Source: Diplonema papillatum
Taxonomy: Eukaryota; Euglenozoa; Diplonemea; Diplonemida; Diplonemidae
Direction of reading: 5' to 3'
Assembly: GCA_030068145.1 (NCBI GenBank)
Contig: JAPJBO010000013.1
Location: 310,001-374,000 of the forward strand
DNA length: 64,000 nt
Part shown: positions 44,328-55,019 of the stretch, piece by piece
How the letters are laid out: each line of letters opens with the position of its first letter
Position numbering within the stretch: the stretch's first letter is position 1
Notes under the pieces: generated by a model
Told to the model about the DNA's origin: nothing
Seen by the model: the letters and a program-made list of their open reading frames with translations, nothing else
Databases searched by the model: none
Program-made: the position numbers and the translations under genes

Positions 44328-47243
44328 ATGAGGGACCGGAAGACGAGCGATGTCTGGCGCGACTTGGGGTGTGGACAACGTGCTGTGGACGTGGTGCTGG
44401 AGCTCCAGCTGGAGTATGTCGTCCCCGGGCACGCGTTCGGACCGGAAGCCGCGTGCCTGTTGGAGAGCAGGTTCGGACCCTTGAAGGAGTGGCTCTATGT
44501 CGCAGAGTCACTCGAGGGGTGGCGCAGTCGGGTTCAGTTTGTGTCGCTGGGTGAGTTGCTGCTGCGGGAACTGCGCACCGAGTTCGTGTGCGCCCGTGAG
44601 GGGTTCTCGCGGAAGGAGTTCGAGATGCGGCTGCAGCTGGAGAGCGAGGATGCGCTCGACAGGGCGGTGGCCGAGCTCTGGTGGGAGCGCCGGAAGTCGG
44701 ACGACGGCGCTCCGCCTTCCGAGCAGAGGCTGCGCAGGCGGAGGAGGCGCATCCCACCCGCGGTACGGCGTCGACGCAAGCGCGATCGGTGCGAGGCAGG
44801 GGCGCCTCCCGGAACTGCGCTTACAGGCAGCCTCCTCCCTTCCCAGGAAACCAACCAGCCTCCCCAATCAATCAACCCCGCGGAAGTCATCGACGCACAC
44901 AGACGTGCGATTCGTTCTGCAGTCTCCGCTTCCCCGAACGCAGGGGAACCCCCAGCGCAGCGACTCAGCGTGGTTTCCGACCCGCAGAGCGACGCAGCGC
45001 GAGGCCCCGCAGGCGCAACGACTTGCGGTGACGCGGCATGTGGCATCGCTCACAGCGGTGGTGTCGGGCGTGGCAACACATGCCCCGATATGCAGCGACC
45101 CGGTCCGGTGGACGGTTTCCCGTCAGGGGGACACGTAGCGCGCTCAGGCGACTCGCTGCGACCCGGCCCGGAAGAGGACCTTTTGGGGTCGAGAAGTCTC
45201 GCAGTGGGCGGATGGAGTCCTGCCCTCGGGATGGCACCCGGGGTGGTAGGTGGGCTAGGCCCTTTTTTGCCGCCAATCCCTCTGCAGCCGGGGATGGAAC
45301 CGCTAGGTGTTATGAGGTTTTCCCCCCATTCTGCTCTTGAGGTGTGGGGGGCTGACGCTCCCTTTATTCCTTCTTTCTTGCCTGAGCCGACCCTTGCAGA
45401 GGGAGCTCCAGGGGTTTTTGCCCCTTCAGCGTCTCAGAGCGGTCCGACGTTCAGAGTGGCTGATCTGCTGCCCGCGGAATATTTACCCACTCCTCCAGCC
45501 GCACCTGGCACTGGCTTTACAGCTCTGCCTCCGCACGTCGGGGATTGCCTGGTGCCGCTGAGTGACGTTGTGGGCCGACGGGTCCACGGCTTCACCAGAC
45601 GTGCGCACAACACGCGTCTTCCCCAGACTCAGGCGGAAAAGGAGGCACCCCTCCATGTGGCGGCGGTGCCGGCCATGGACACGGCGGTGCTCCGACTCAG
45701 GATGAAGCCTGACGTGCGCGTCAGGTTTGACTCCGTTTGGAATGCCACCTTTTTTCCCGTGCATGGTATTAAACAAAAAAATGGTGAAAGCGCTTCCCAG
45801 GGCCAGCAGAGGAGTCACCTCATGCGCGCACACGCTGCCGAGCTTGTGAGGCTAGGCATTGCGTCGCCTTCCGACACGCCGGGCACTTTCCGCAACGTGC
45901 CTTTCACGGTCGTGGAGGAGAAGGCGGGTCGCCTGCGCCAGCGGTTTATTTTGTGGACGCAGGAGGCCAACGATTGGCTGAGCCGCCAAGGCTACGTGGC
46001 CCAGGTACCATTAGGCCACGTTTCGGAGTATCTCAGTGTGGTAGACTCCGAGTGCGCCACGACGCGTGACTTGCGTTGTGGCTTTTATCAAGTCAAAGTC
46101 CCAGAGGAGGCTCGAAAGAACTTCAGATTCCTCGATGAAGACGGCAATGCCTACGTCCTAAATAGGCTGCCAATGGGACACTCGTGTGCACCAGAGCTGA
46201 TGCACACGCTAACAGCCGTCCTGGCTGGCCACCCAGACTTCGTCGGCTCGGAATTCGCGGCCGACGGGGTAACAGTCCATGCCTGGGTGGACAACATCCG
46301 AATTTGTGGGTCTCGTGCGGCAGTGCTCTGCCAGACCGAGGAGCTTGATCGGCTGGCCGCACGGGTCCACGCTTCTTGGAAGCCTGAGGATAGCAACGAT
46401 GCTTCCTCAGACTATGACTTCATAGGGGTCACTTTTGATCATGGTCGGAAGACTGTCGCTCCGGCGGCTCGCCTGATCGAGAAGATCCGTGCCGTTGATT
46501 TGTCTAGCCCCACCGCCGGCGATTTAGAATCGCTCGGCGGTCGCCTGCTCCATGCGAGTGCAATCGCGAACGCGTTCCCTGGCTCGTTCTGGTTCGCTGT
46601 CAAGTTCTTGCGGCGGATTACGAACAGCCTGAACAAGGGAACCCGAACTCAGACAGAAAGTGTGCATGTGCCGGCTTCCGTACGGAAAGAATTGCTCTTG
46701 TGGATCGATTCGGTGGATGTGAGCAGAAAGTTCACGCGCCTGTCCAAAAATCGCCCGCACGCGGTCTACGTTGACGCGTCGCTACAGGGGTGGGGTGCGG
46801 TGCTGGTCGACCGGCAGACAACAGAACTGATTGTGTTGGGGGGCACGTGGACCGAGCAGGAAGCTCGGCACCACATCAACACGCTAGAAGCACTGGCTCT
46901 GAAGAGAGCCGTAGATGCGCTACCCCCGTCAGTATCAGGGAGCGCAGTCGACGTCCATGTCGACAACACAACCGTGGTCGGGGTGGCGCGAAAGAAAAAC
47001 TGCATGCTGAACAAGGCATTGAATGACGCAGTTGTGCACGCGTTAACCCGGCTACGGGAGTTAAAGTGTTCGTGGTCCATCTCGTGGATCAGTACGAAGG
47101 GGAACCCGGCCGATGTCCCTTCAAGAGTTGCCCTTGCCGCCGACGCCTCGGAAGAGGATCGACAGCGGCTTTTACTTGCGGTGAGGGCATTCTTTACTCG
47201 CGAGGGGGCAGGTGGCGTGACGTCGTCCCAGCGGCGATCATAG
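44328..47243 (+). CDS. Retroelement Gag-Pol-like polyprotein with RT and RNase H, unit 4
   Basis: 971 residues from ATG 44328, equivalent to the ATG of unit 1. The protein is shorter than unit 1 in the Pro/Ser-rich middle and more diverged throughout, yet intact. RT motif A RDLRCGFYQV, motif B LPMGHSCAPE, motif C AWVDNIR (Asp-Asn as in the other copies). RNase H: YVDAS, INTLEA, HVDNTT, NPADVPSR. Differences from unit 1 are mostly conservative or third-position, which suggests selection on the protein before this copy inserted. An in-frame reading continues upstream through the (TAC)n but is not plausible as coding. Confidence 0.87.
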   Translation: MRDRKTSDVWRDLGCGQRAVDVVLELQLEYVVPGHAFGPEAACLLESRFGPLKEWLYVAESLEGWRSRVQFVSLGELLLRELRTEFVCAREGFSRKEFEMRLQLESEDALDRAVAELWWERRKSDDGAPPSEQRLRRRRRRIPPAVRRRRKRDRCEAGAPPGTALTGSLLPSQETNQPPQSINPAEVIDAHRRAIRSAVSASPNAGEPPAQRLSVVSDPQSDAARGPAGATTCGDAACGIAHSGGVGRGNTCPDMQRPGPVDGFPSGGHVARSGDSLRPGPEEDLLGSRSLAVGGWSPALGMAPGVVGGLGPFLPPIPLQPGMEPLGVMRFSPHSALEVWGADAPFIPSFLPEPTLAEGAPGVFAPSASQSGPTFRVADLLPAEYLPTPPAAPGTGFTALPPHVGDCLVPLSDVVGRRVHGFTRRAHNTRLPQTQAEKEAPLHVAAVPAMDTAVLRLRMKPDVRVRFDSVWNATFFPVHGIKQKNGESASQGQQRSHLMRAHAAELVRLGIASPSDTPGTFRNVPFTVVEEKAGRLRQRFILWTQEANDWLSRQGYVAQVPLGHVSEYLSVVDSECATTRDLRCGFYQVKVPEEARKNFRFLDEDGNAYVLNRLPMGHSCAPELMHTLTAVLAGHPDFVGSEFAADGVTVHAWVDNIRICGSRAAVLCQTEELDRLAARVHASWKPEDSNDASSDYDFIGVTFDHGRKTVAPAARLIEKIRAVDLSSPTAGDLESLGGRLLHASAIANAFPGSFWFAVKFLRRITNSLNKGTRTQTESVHVPASVRKELLLWIDSVDVSRKFTRLSKNRPHAVYVDASLQGWGAVLVDRQTTELIVLGGTWTEQEARHHINTLEALALKRAVDALPPSVSGSAVDVHVDNTTVVGVARKKNCMLNKALNDAVVHALTRLRELKCSWSISWISTKGNPADVPSRVALAADASEEDRQRLLLAVRAFFTREGAGGVTSSQRRS

Positions 47244-47590
47244 CTTGCCTCATGGTCGGTGTTCTTCCCCTCCGTTTGTTCTTTTATGTGAGTACATCCT
47301 GACTGGTTTAACCTTTCCTTTTCGACTGGAGTGGCCAGGGCGGAACGGGACGATCCCGTCAAGTGGGAGAGAGCAGCTGTGTGACGGAAAGTAGGTGCGA
47401 GAACAGGCAAACCTACCTTGTGCACTAGCTACGTTCAACCGTGAATCCGTGAAACAACAAGCAGGTGCCTCCCCACATTCCCTCTGTCAAAAGAGAGAGA
47501 AAGCTGCCAGAGGAACGCCAGCCGAACAACGGCTGCAGACCCCGCCTCAGAACGAGTGCGATCATGCCAGTAGATGCCAGCCACAATTCC
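47244..47590 (+). other. 3' tail of retroelement unit 4
   Basis: Nearly identical to 47815-48161 (571 bp period). Ends CCACAATTCC directly followed by TATGGTTTAC of the next unit, with no TAC expansion. Confidence 0.75.
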
Positions 47591-48160
47591 TATGGTTTAC
47601 TGTGGGAATTGGAGCAAAGCGCATGGCAGGAAGAGCACCCACCCAAACCATCAACAGAAGAGTTTGGGAGGAGGCCGGGGTTCCTACGAGACAGTCACAC
47701 TGGCAGCAACAAAAAGCCCAAATCCAGCAGGAGCAAAGAATGTCAGTCTCACCTTCCTCTTTCTTTTTCCCACCCTCCATCCCCCGCGTGACGTCGTCCC
47801 AGCGGCGATCATAGCTTGCCTCATGGTCGGTGTTCTTCCCCTCCGTTTGTTCTTTTATGTGAGTACATCCTGACTGGTTTAACCTTTCCTTTTCGACTGG
47901 AGTGGCCAGGGCGGAACGGGACGATCCCGTCAAGTGGGAGAGAGCAGCTGTGTGACGGAAAGTAGGTGCGAGAACAGGCAAACCTACCTTGTGCACTAGC
48001 TACGTTCAACCGTGAATCCGTGAAACAACAAGCAGGTGCCTCCCCACATTCCCTCTGTCAAAAGAGAGAGAAAGCTGCCAGAGGAACGCCAGCCGAACAA
48101 CGGCTGCAGACCCCGCCGCAGAACGAGTGCGATCATGCCAGTAGATGCCAGCCACAATTC

Positions 48161-48161
<1 letters not shown>
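47591..48161 (+). mobile_element. Retroelement unit 5, internally deleted derivative
   Basis: Leader to TTCTTTTTCCCACCCTCCAT, then CCCCCGCGTGACGTCGTCCC, i.e. the last codons of pol, stop and tail. The same deletion junction (CCACCCTCCAACCCCCGCG) recurs at 51058-51078. Confidence 0.82.

Positions 48162-48218
<57 letters not shown>
48162..48218 (+). repeat. (TAC)n microsatellite, 19 units, at the 3' edge of the array
   Basis: Followed by AACTCTCGTGCCCG. A shorter (TAC)n followed by TCTCGTGCCCG is at 36539-36566, possibly a sister of the unoccupied site. Confidence 0.92.
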
Positions 48219-48271
48219 AACTCTCGTGCCCGAAGTGGCGGCATTCAAAAATGAAAGAAAAACGACGAAGG

Positions 48272-48436
48272 TCACTGGAGACTTTAAAACCCCGGAGCTT
48301 CAAGCGAACTTTCACTCTAAAAGTAAGTGAATAGAAAAAGGCGCCGTCCCAAGCAACAACCGCCGGTTAAAACGAAAACCTGCCTGGAGGAAAGAAGCCG
48401 CCTTCGGGTGACGTGGTTTGACGCTTGTCGTGGGGG
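48272..48436 (+). repeat. Family A motif followed by family Q
   Basis: CACTGGAGACTTTAAAACCC, CGGAGCTTCAAGCGAACTTT, CACTCTAAAA, then CAACAACCGCCGGTT, AACCTGCC, GCCGCCTTCGGGTGACG, TTGACGCTTGTCG. Same order as 25360-25605. Confidence 0.6.
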
Positions 48437-48439
48437 CAG

Positions 48440-48948
48440 ACTTTATGCACTGGGTGAGGTAACTTACCTTGCGAAAGAGATAATCTAAATCCGGGTGGAA
48501 AGCTTGGTCGTACCACGCCTTGGGTTGGGCAGGGATGTTGGGTGTATTGAGAATCTTCTATCCTGGATCTGGCCTATCATTAATCGAGCTAACCCCCTGG
48601 GTGGGAAGGATCAGTTAGGATAAGCAGGACCAGAAATGGTAAGGGTAAGATCCGAATCACTCGTCAACAGTAGGTTCAGCGTCTTGAAAGGAGAAACTTG
48701 GCTGCATAACGGCCCTGACTACGGGGATGGGGGGAGGAAAACAAAATGGCAAGAACGGATGATTCTTTTGGGCAGTCTTCCGCCTCCTCACCAAAAAGGA
48801 AGTCGAACCAAAAAAGGGGAAGAGCTGGCCAAGTCACGGTGGCAACGTAGAGTAAAGTAAAGTAAAGCGGCAACTCAAACCGAAAGTGGGTGTACCGAGA
48901 CGCTTACTTACTCGAAGTCCAATTCAAGAACGAAGAGAACCCCGAATC
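48440..48948. other. No recognisable gene
   Basis: Contains GTAAAGTAAAGTAAAG at 48850-48866 and a GGTGAGGTAACTTACC-type segment near 48453 that recurs at 56908-57000 (CGGTTGAGGTAACT through TTGGGTTGGGCAGGG), so a further dispersed repeat is present. Confidence 0.45.
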
Positions 48949-49032
48949 CAAGCAACACCACCACCGGTAGAGAAAATCTACCAAAAGGAATCACCCACCT
49001 CCGGTGGCTAGTGCGCTTGCTTTCGGTAGCGG
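48949..49032 (+). repeat. Family Q, copy with the clearest hairpins
   Basis: GGTAGA/TCTACC with loop GAAAA, AAAGGAATCA linker, CCACC/GGTGG with loop TCC, GCTAGTGCGCTTGC. Ends in a G27-type run at 49027-49054. Confidence 0.6.
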
Positions 49033-49554
49033 AGGGGGGGGGGGGGGGGGGGGGTTTAAATGAATACGTTGCTGCAGCTCCCGTGTAATCAGATTCCATT
49101 GCTTCACTGAACCAGGTAAAAAAAAGGATCGAATTCTGGTGGCGCTGCCGTTTTGTGTGTGTTGCAAAATACGAACGTTAGCGCATTCATATCATGCAAT
49201 TGGTCCGTCGCGCTTACCTAGCAGGATTATTTTAGTGTTGAGTTCCGTTCGGGTCCTTGTAGGGTCCTTTTAGTGTAATGTGCCGACATCCCGTGGATGC
49301 TCATGGTAGCCGTCCACTCACATCGGAAGGCGCAATTCCCCACGGCGGAGACCCTAGCCGAGCGAAGACCGCAAAGCCGTACCCCCCCGTGTTCGTATAC
49401 CCGCACCGGAATAGGAACGACAAACCCTTTCCTAAACGACCCTGGCAGCGAAACCTGATAAAAGCAGGTGAATTTCCGCTAGTGCGCACAAACAAAGGAA
49501 AGCGCCATACTAATTTTTTGCTGGACTGTTTCTCTTTTTCTCGCTCAAAGCATC

Positions 49555-50110
49555 TGCAGAATAACACGAAAAGCCTCTAGGCAAAAACCCGTTTTCACAT
49601 CTCTTCATGCTTGACACGGCCGCCTAAACATCAGACCACGATCTCCCCCCAGAACTCTGCACGAAGACACGATTCCCCGAATCAACGGATTGCCCCCGGG
49701 CGTGTGCATGGGGCCGATAGTAGGAGCATTGAAGACCCCCCCCTCACACTATTTAGGCGCACTATTTAGGTAAATAGTACGTGTGTTGGGAGGAGACTGC
49801 CAAATATGCGATGACTAGTCAATTTGAGCACATACAGCTGCTTGAATAGAGTAAAGAACGAGCTACACGAACACCGAATAGTAATGTTTCTTGAACCTCC
49901 CATTTCCCCAGAACCAGGTCCAATTCCAAGGACCCCTACCTTTAGCGCATCAAAGAGGTGGACAAAAAAACTAGCCTACATCTTAGACGTGCGCATACTG
50001 CTGCCGACGCGTCATTGCTGCTGTTTGCGCTCGATCGCAGGCGCCCGCCTTGCGTCACTTATTTGTGCGTAAGAAGACTTGCTCCCGAACCAGAACCAGA
50101 TTCGGGGGGC
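49555..50110. other. No recognisable gene
   Basis: Starts with AGCCTCTAGGCAAAAACCCG, a short phrase also at 11667, 33960 and 37188. The rest shows no domain-bearing frame. Confidence 0.4.
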
Positions 50111-50116
50111 ACTCTT

Positions 50117-50152
50117 TATTAGAGTTAAAGTTCGCTTGAAATTCCGGGGTTC
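50117..50152 (-). repeat. Family A motif, minus strand
   Basis: The minus strand reads CCCCGGAATTTCAAGCGAAC, TTTAACTCTAATAA. Confidence 0.75.
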
Positions 50153-50640
50153 TTGTGTTAACAATGCACTGTTGATACTAAAAATAGTAGTTGGCGGCGT
50201 ACTACATGAAACTTACCAAAGCAGGTGAGTTCCGCTAGTGCGCACAAACAAAAGAAAGCGCCATACTAATTTTTGTACGTAGACAGAAGAGCTTCTGTGC
50301 CCACCCGACTGCTGCGACAGCATTGCTCAACGTCGGGCGCTAGCACCAGACACGGGCAAACACGTCACAACCGTATCTAAAAGGTGGGACGAGAGGCCAT
50401 CGGTTCACTCTGCCAACGTCAAGGCCACTTAAAGAGCAAGAGCAACGTGGGGTGTTGTGTAATAATAGGTATGTTATCAACATGTCGTGTGCTGCGTTAC
50501 GAAGTCGGGGTTTTAAGTACCCGATTGCCATGCGAGGCGAGGTGAGTCTTGGGCACGCGGTGGGTGGGGCAGCAAGTTTACGGTGTTCGCAGTAGCAGCT
50601 GAATCTAATGCCGGCTGCGCCATCGTCGGCGCAGTCGTCC

Positions 50641-51137
50641 TATGGGTTACTGTGGGAATGCTTTGTGCGCTTCACTCGTTGACGATCTTGACTGACAATG
50701 ATATTGAACGCGAAACCTAAACGAGTTGCACTTACGATGGGGTAACCCCCCGAGATAGCCGCTGAATGGTGAGAGAAACAGGCCCAGGAGGTCACACCAC
50801 CAAACACATTTTTGTATTCGGATTCCTTTGGAATCCGGTGCCAACACCTTCCTAGTGAGTGGTTCGTTACGCGCTTAGCATTCCCACGATGACTCGACAG
50901 AATTGGAGCAAAGCATGGCAGGATGAGCACCATCCCGAACCAGCACCAGAAAAGTTTGGATGAGGCGGGGTTGCAAGTAGACAAGTCACTCCGGCGTTAC
51001 TGAATAGACCAAACTCGGCAGGATCAAAAGAAAGTCAGTCTCACCTCATTCTTCTTCCCACCCTCCAACCCCCGCGAGACGTCGTCCCAGCGGCGATCAT
51101 AGCTTGCCTCAGGGTCGGCGTTCTTCCCCACAGGGCT
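50641..51137 (+). mobile_element. Dispersed internally deleted retroelement derivative, split by a MITE
   Basis: TATGGGTTACTGTGGGAAT at 50641, then after an insert GAATTGGAGCAAAGCATGGC, AAAGTCAGTCTCACCTC, CCACCCTCCAACCCCCGCG, ACGTCGTCCCAGCGGCGATC and TCATAGCTTGCCTC at 51097-51110. It carries the same deletion junction as array unit 5 but lies 2.5 kb away and is more diverged. No (TAC)n remains next to it. Confidence 0.75.
50651..50890. mobile_element. Small MITE-like insert with inverted ends GTGGGAATGCT
   Basis: Left GTGGGAATGCTTTGTGCGC and right GCGCTTAGCATTCCCAC are inverted over 11 perfect bases and more imperfect ones. The first eight bases coincide with the host sequence GTGGGAAT, so the exact boundary and target duplication (perhaps GAAT) are unclear. 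Confidence 0.5.
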
Positions 51138-51361
51138 GCGGCTCGCGCCGTGCCTCTGCCGTAACGACGTACGTACGCCCGCCTTACTAGGTACGGGTAG
51201 TAATGAGGCGACCGGATACTTCCCGGAGAGATGGTCCCTACCCTCAACCTACTCTCCCTCTGTGAAGAACAAGTGGTCGGCATCAATTATGTCGGATGCC
51301 CGCAAAAGGGTTAAGAAACAACTCGCAGCAGTTGAAGGATGTCCCTGTTGCCGAGAGTCAC

Positions 51362-51405
51362 CCTGAGACTCTAAAAACCCGGAGGTGCAAGCGAACTATC
51401 GCTCA
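51362..51405 (+). repeat. Family A motif, full copy
   Basis: CCTGAGACTCTAAAAACCCG, GAGGTGCAAGCGAACTATCG, CTC then A15. Confidence 0.65.
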
Positions 51406-51612
51406 AAAAAAAAAAAAAAGGAAGGGAACTCGTAGCGCATCCCTGCGGCAGCCAGCGAGCAGAAGAAACGGGAACCGCGCGACCGCAACTCTAGCATCCA
51501 ACTGGCGTAAGTCGACTCGCCGTGCGGGCCGTGTTGCCGCACTGGAGAGCGTCTATGCCGACATGTGCAGTGGCCCAATGGAAAACAAAGAGAGTGCATT
51601 TCCGAGGTCCCG

Positions 51613-51738
51613 CCTCAGAAGCTGGAGTTAACACACCCGAAAAGCGGGTGTGTTACAACCAAAACGTGCGTAGTTCTACCCGAAAAGCGGGTGTGACGCC
51701 CGCTTTTTTAACTCCAGCTTTAACTCCAGCTTCTGAGG
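51613..51738. mobile_element. Family U mini-MITE, copy 2 with perfect 19 bp inverted ends
   Basis: CCTCAGAAGCTGGAGTTAA at 51613-51631 and its exact reverse complement at 51720-51738. Inside, CACACCCG/CGGGTGTG (loop AAAAG) and ACCCG/CGGGT form hairpins, and the right-end sequence is partly duplicated (TTAACTCCAGCTT twice). Confidence 0.75.
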
Positions 51739-52682
51739 CTGGACTTCACCGTGTGTGTGTGTGTGTTGTCGCGTGCAATGACTGAGATGTCAACGCATCC
51801 GGAGGGGTTGTGTATGCCCATGGGTTCAGTATTGCGAGCATGAAGGTTGGGAGGTAGGCTCGCCACCGCCCCAATCGGAGTATTCCCACGTGTTCTGAAT
51901 ACAACCAAACCCACCTACGCCTTGGCAGCTGACGCTGCATGCTGCAAAAATGAACGAAGAACTCAATTTGAGACCAGGGAAGTCCCAGCACTTACAGATC
52001 ACCGTAAGGAGGACATGTGCCGTGACCCACACGCACAGAAAAGTCTGAGATTCCAAAAGGTCTCTGGCTAGCGAAAAAGTAAACGACCCAGTCGACGAAG
52101 TTCACCCCTTTGGTTCTCAGACTGGGCAACCTGTTTATAGGTACCCACCCTCACCCAAAACAACGTCTTGCCTTAGGCATGCCCATCTGCAAGTAAAAAA
52201 GAAGACGGAAACGAACCAAACGGAGTTGACGTGTACCTGGTATGTGCGTGCGTGCGGAGAGGTGGAGAATTTCCAGATGGCCCACGAGTGCGCCGGGGAT
52301 TTCCCCCGTTTTCACGTTTCTTTTTGCGGGAAGATGGACGTGTAGACGGCGAAAGCTTCCTCCGGCAGAAGGGGGGGGGGGACCCCGGGGGTGGGCGTAA
52401 ACAAGGACTTTCAGTAATTCCGAGTATAAGACCCCTTTAGTTGCACAGCAGCATTTCCACAGCGAAGCTGTTTAGCACAGCGCAGCAGGATCATTTACCC
52501 GGCAGTTTCAATCCACGGCGGGTGTTGTGGCAACTTCTCCGAAGCTCGGGTCTGTCGCGGGCCCTGGGTTTCAACCATCATATTCTCCCGTTGGCCAACC
52601 CGTGAAGAACACACAGTTCTCCCCCAGAGGACCGAGCGGAAGAGAAAAAGAACAGGAGAGGGTTCTCTCCTTTTTTCTTGAA

Positions 52683-52800
52683 AATATGCTAATACCGTAG
52701 GGAATAGTTGACTAGATCTCTTGAGTTTGTGCTTTCCACGATTTGGGGAGTCGGGAGAACTTACAAAGCCAAAAGCAGGACCGACCAACCGTTCGTGAGA
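52683..52800 (+). repeat. Family P, full copy
   Basis: TATGCTAATACCGTAGGGAA, CTAGATCTCTTGAGTTTG, GGGAGTCGGGAGAACTTACA, AAGCCAAAAGCAGGACCGAC. Very similar to 56503-56650. Confidence 0.65.
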
Positions 52801-52835
52801 AAAAGCGAAGAAAAAGAACACCTTCTTTTTTTTGT

Positions 52836-53035
52836 ATAAGCACCTGCTCTGTAGGAAATACTTTAGGAGGCTGCCAGCTGCAGAAGATCAAAGGAGGTAA
52901 ATGTGCTGTAGCCCACACAAAACACAGGTGAATCTGGGTTTCGTGGCGGGCGTAAGCGTTCAACAAAAAAGACTCACTTTGTGGTTGTCTTGTCTAGCCT
53001 CCTTCGAAGTAAGAGCCCCTCGAGTATTTTCCTTC
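52836..53035 (+). repeat. Family B, full copy
   Basis: From AAGCACCTGCTCTGTAGGAA to CCCCTCGAGTATTTTCC, directly after family P; the 3' end is shortened by ~15 bp. Confidence 0.75.
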
Positions 53036-53992
53036 CGTCTTTGTTGTAGAGCTGCGACTCAACTATTCTAGTCTCTTTCATCAATAGATATGGAGGGGTC
53101 TTCAACTCCCCGGAGAGATGATCCCGCGCGCTCTCTCTCTTTCTCTCACGAGCTGATGCTCGGTTGCCTGGAAGCCCCCGTCACAGAGAAAGCAAAACGG
53201 TATACTCAAGTGGTTACCCGCGAACCAAAGGAGCCTGTCGGAGGACTGTTTTTTTTTGGCGCCCACTTGGTGGGTGGCTAACGGGGGCAGCGTGTTTGGA
53301 AGGCCTAACGAGCGTGTTCACTCACTAACAGGCAAACATCCCCCCGGCACGTACAAACAAATATCGAGCCTATTCTTTTTGGGTGCACAGTGAGATACTA
53401 ACAAACGCGCTAGTCTTTGTTTACAAAGGCTGGCAGCATATTGTGTTTCAAGTACTTTCAACAGAGACTGACACCTGCGCACAAATCGAGGGGAAAGAGC
53501 ATGTTTGCCCGGTCACAAGGAGAGGAAAGTAGTTTTCTCAAGGGGTTACCCCATCCGCGAACTACGGCAAATCATGCACGGACCCCTGCGAATGTCTCAT
53601 CTAAAGCAGGGGGAGGGCCCTCCGGGGAAGAGCCCCGTGTTTCTTCGGCGACCATGTTGGTTTCGGGTTTGTGTTTATTGGAAGCTGAATCTGCGAGCGG
53701 AGATTACGATTGAACGCGTCCGCAACGGAGAGGGGAGAGGGTTTTCCATGGGACGAAGAAAGACTCCTGGCAAGGGACACAGCCCTCAGCAATGCAACGC
53801 TTGTGTGATTGTTAGGGATGCAGGCCAATCCCTGTATTTCACGTCGCCGCTCATCCACGCCACACGGCTCCAGGTACTATCTCACAGACAATCGGTAGTA
53901 CACATAACTCCCAAGGCCAGGGCCCGTCAGTCGTCTACGTGCGCCAGGCCTTTCAAGGCTTGAAGCGGAAGCCCGCAAGAGAAAACTCAGCT

Positions 53993-54155
53993 TGAGCCGG
54001 CCCGTCCCTATCTCTTGAAACTGCCTGCCGCTGTTTATCACAGTGAATCACGGTCCACCACGGTCCATCAGGTCCATCCCTAGTCCCTAGAGCTGCATCG
54101 AATTGCCGGTGCTGTATTCTTCGGTCTATCACGGTCTATCAAGAGGGGATGGACC
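53993..54155. mobile_element. Family F MITE, right end truncated
   Basis: TGAGCCGGCCCGTCCC at the left; the right end stops after GAGGGGATGGACC without GGCTCA, and ~12 bp near the left end are missing relative to the other copies. Confidence 0.72.
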
Positions 54156-54429
54156 TGATGTCACTCCACGCAAAGCACGAAGAAGGAGCCGAGGAAGATA
54201 TTTTACAAAAGCTGAATACGCTGGGGTTGTCCCGGCAACAAGTATGCGGTCAGCCTCAAAAGCTGAAGTTGAAGGTGATAAACCCCGGGGTCCCACCCGC
54301 CTTCCGGTTGTGCATTGACACGCGTTTGACACCCGCTTGTTGCAAGTAGACTCTCCGATTTTCCGCGTCATTTGGACTCCACGTACAGCAAAGACGGAAA
54401 CACAGCCACGGCTCGCATTTTTGCAGTTG

Positions 54430-54585
54430 TGGAGCCAATTCACCCCCTGCCCGATCGATTGTTGTAGAAGCCTTGTAGAACGTAATCGAGTTTAGTAAAG
54501 CGTAATCGAGCGAAATATGGAGCGAAATCGAGTGGCGTCACCGCGTACTAGGGTGATCGCCGAGTAATCGAGCTCAGGTCAGGGG
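54430..54585 (+). repeat. Family T with iterated GTAATCGAG sites, copy 2
   Basis: GCCAATTCACCCCCTGCCC, then CGTAATCGAG at about 54481 and 54501, CGAAATCGAG at 54526, AGTAATCGAG at 54563 and CTCAGGTC. Compare 10985-11335. Confidence 0.6.
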
Positions 54586-55019
54586 GTTCGCGAATTGGCA
54601 CAGTAACGTTCTACGGAATACCGAAAAAGCGCGTTTAACACTTGTCCGGGCGCATCCGCGTTGCTCGTGGAACGGCCCAGTCCATGACTTGCGCGCTTTT
54701 AACTGTTTGAGGGTCCGAGGGTCACAACTGCCGCACAGGGTACCAGGACCCCCCACCGTTCGTATCCCGTAGAGCACATCAACAACAGCAGCTTGCGCAG
54801 CAAAACGCGAGGGGCAAGCAACAGACCGGAACCCCCCCCCAGGGTGCGCACTAAGGGACGTTGCCCCCGTTGCACGTTGCACCCCCCTTTTGGGGGGGGG
54901 GAGGGGGTCGTTTTGGGGGCTGTTTTTGGGGTGTTTCCCAGACCCCCCGGTGCCGAGTGGGTACTCCGTTTTCTCCAGATGAATCCGTTCTCCTCGTTTT
55001 CGAAATCGAAACCCACTTT

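Noticed and set aside
49027-49054. Biological meaning of long poly-G and poly-C runs (also 4914, 25251, 30187, 52371)
   Set aside because: Such runs are common in this genome and their lengths are unreliable in sequencing; no consistent context was seen.
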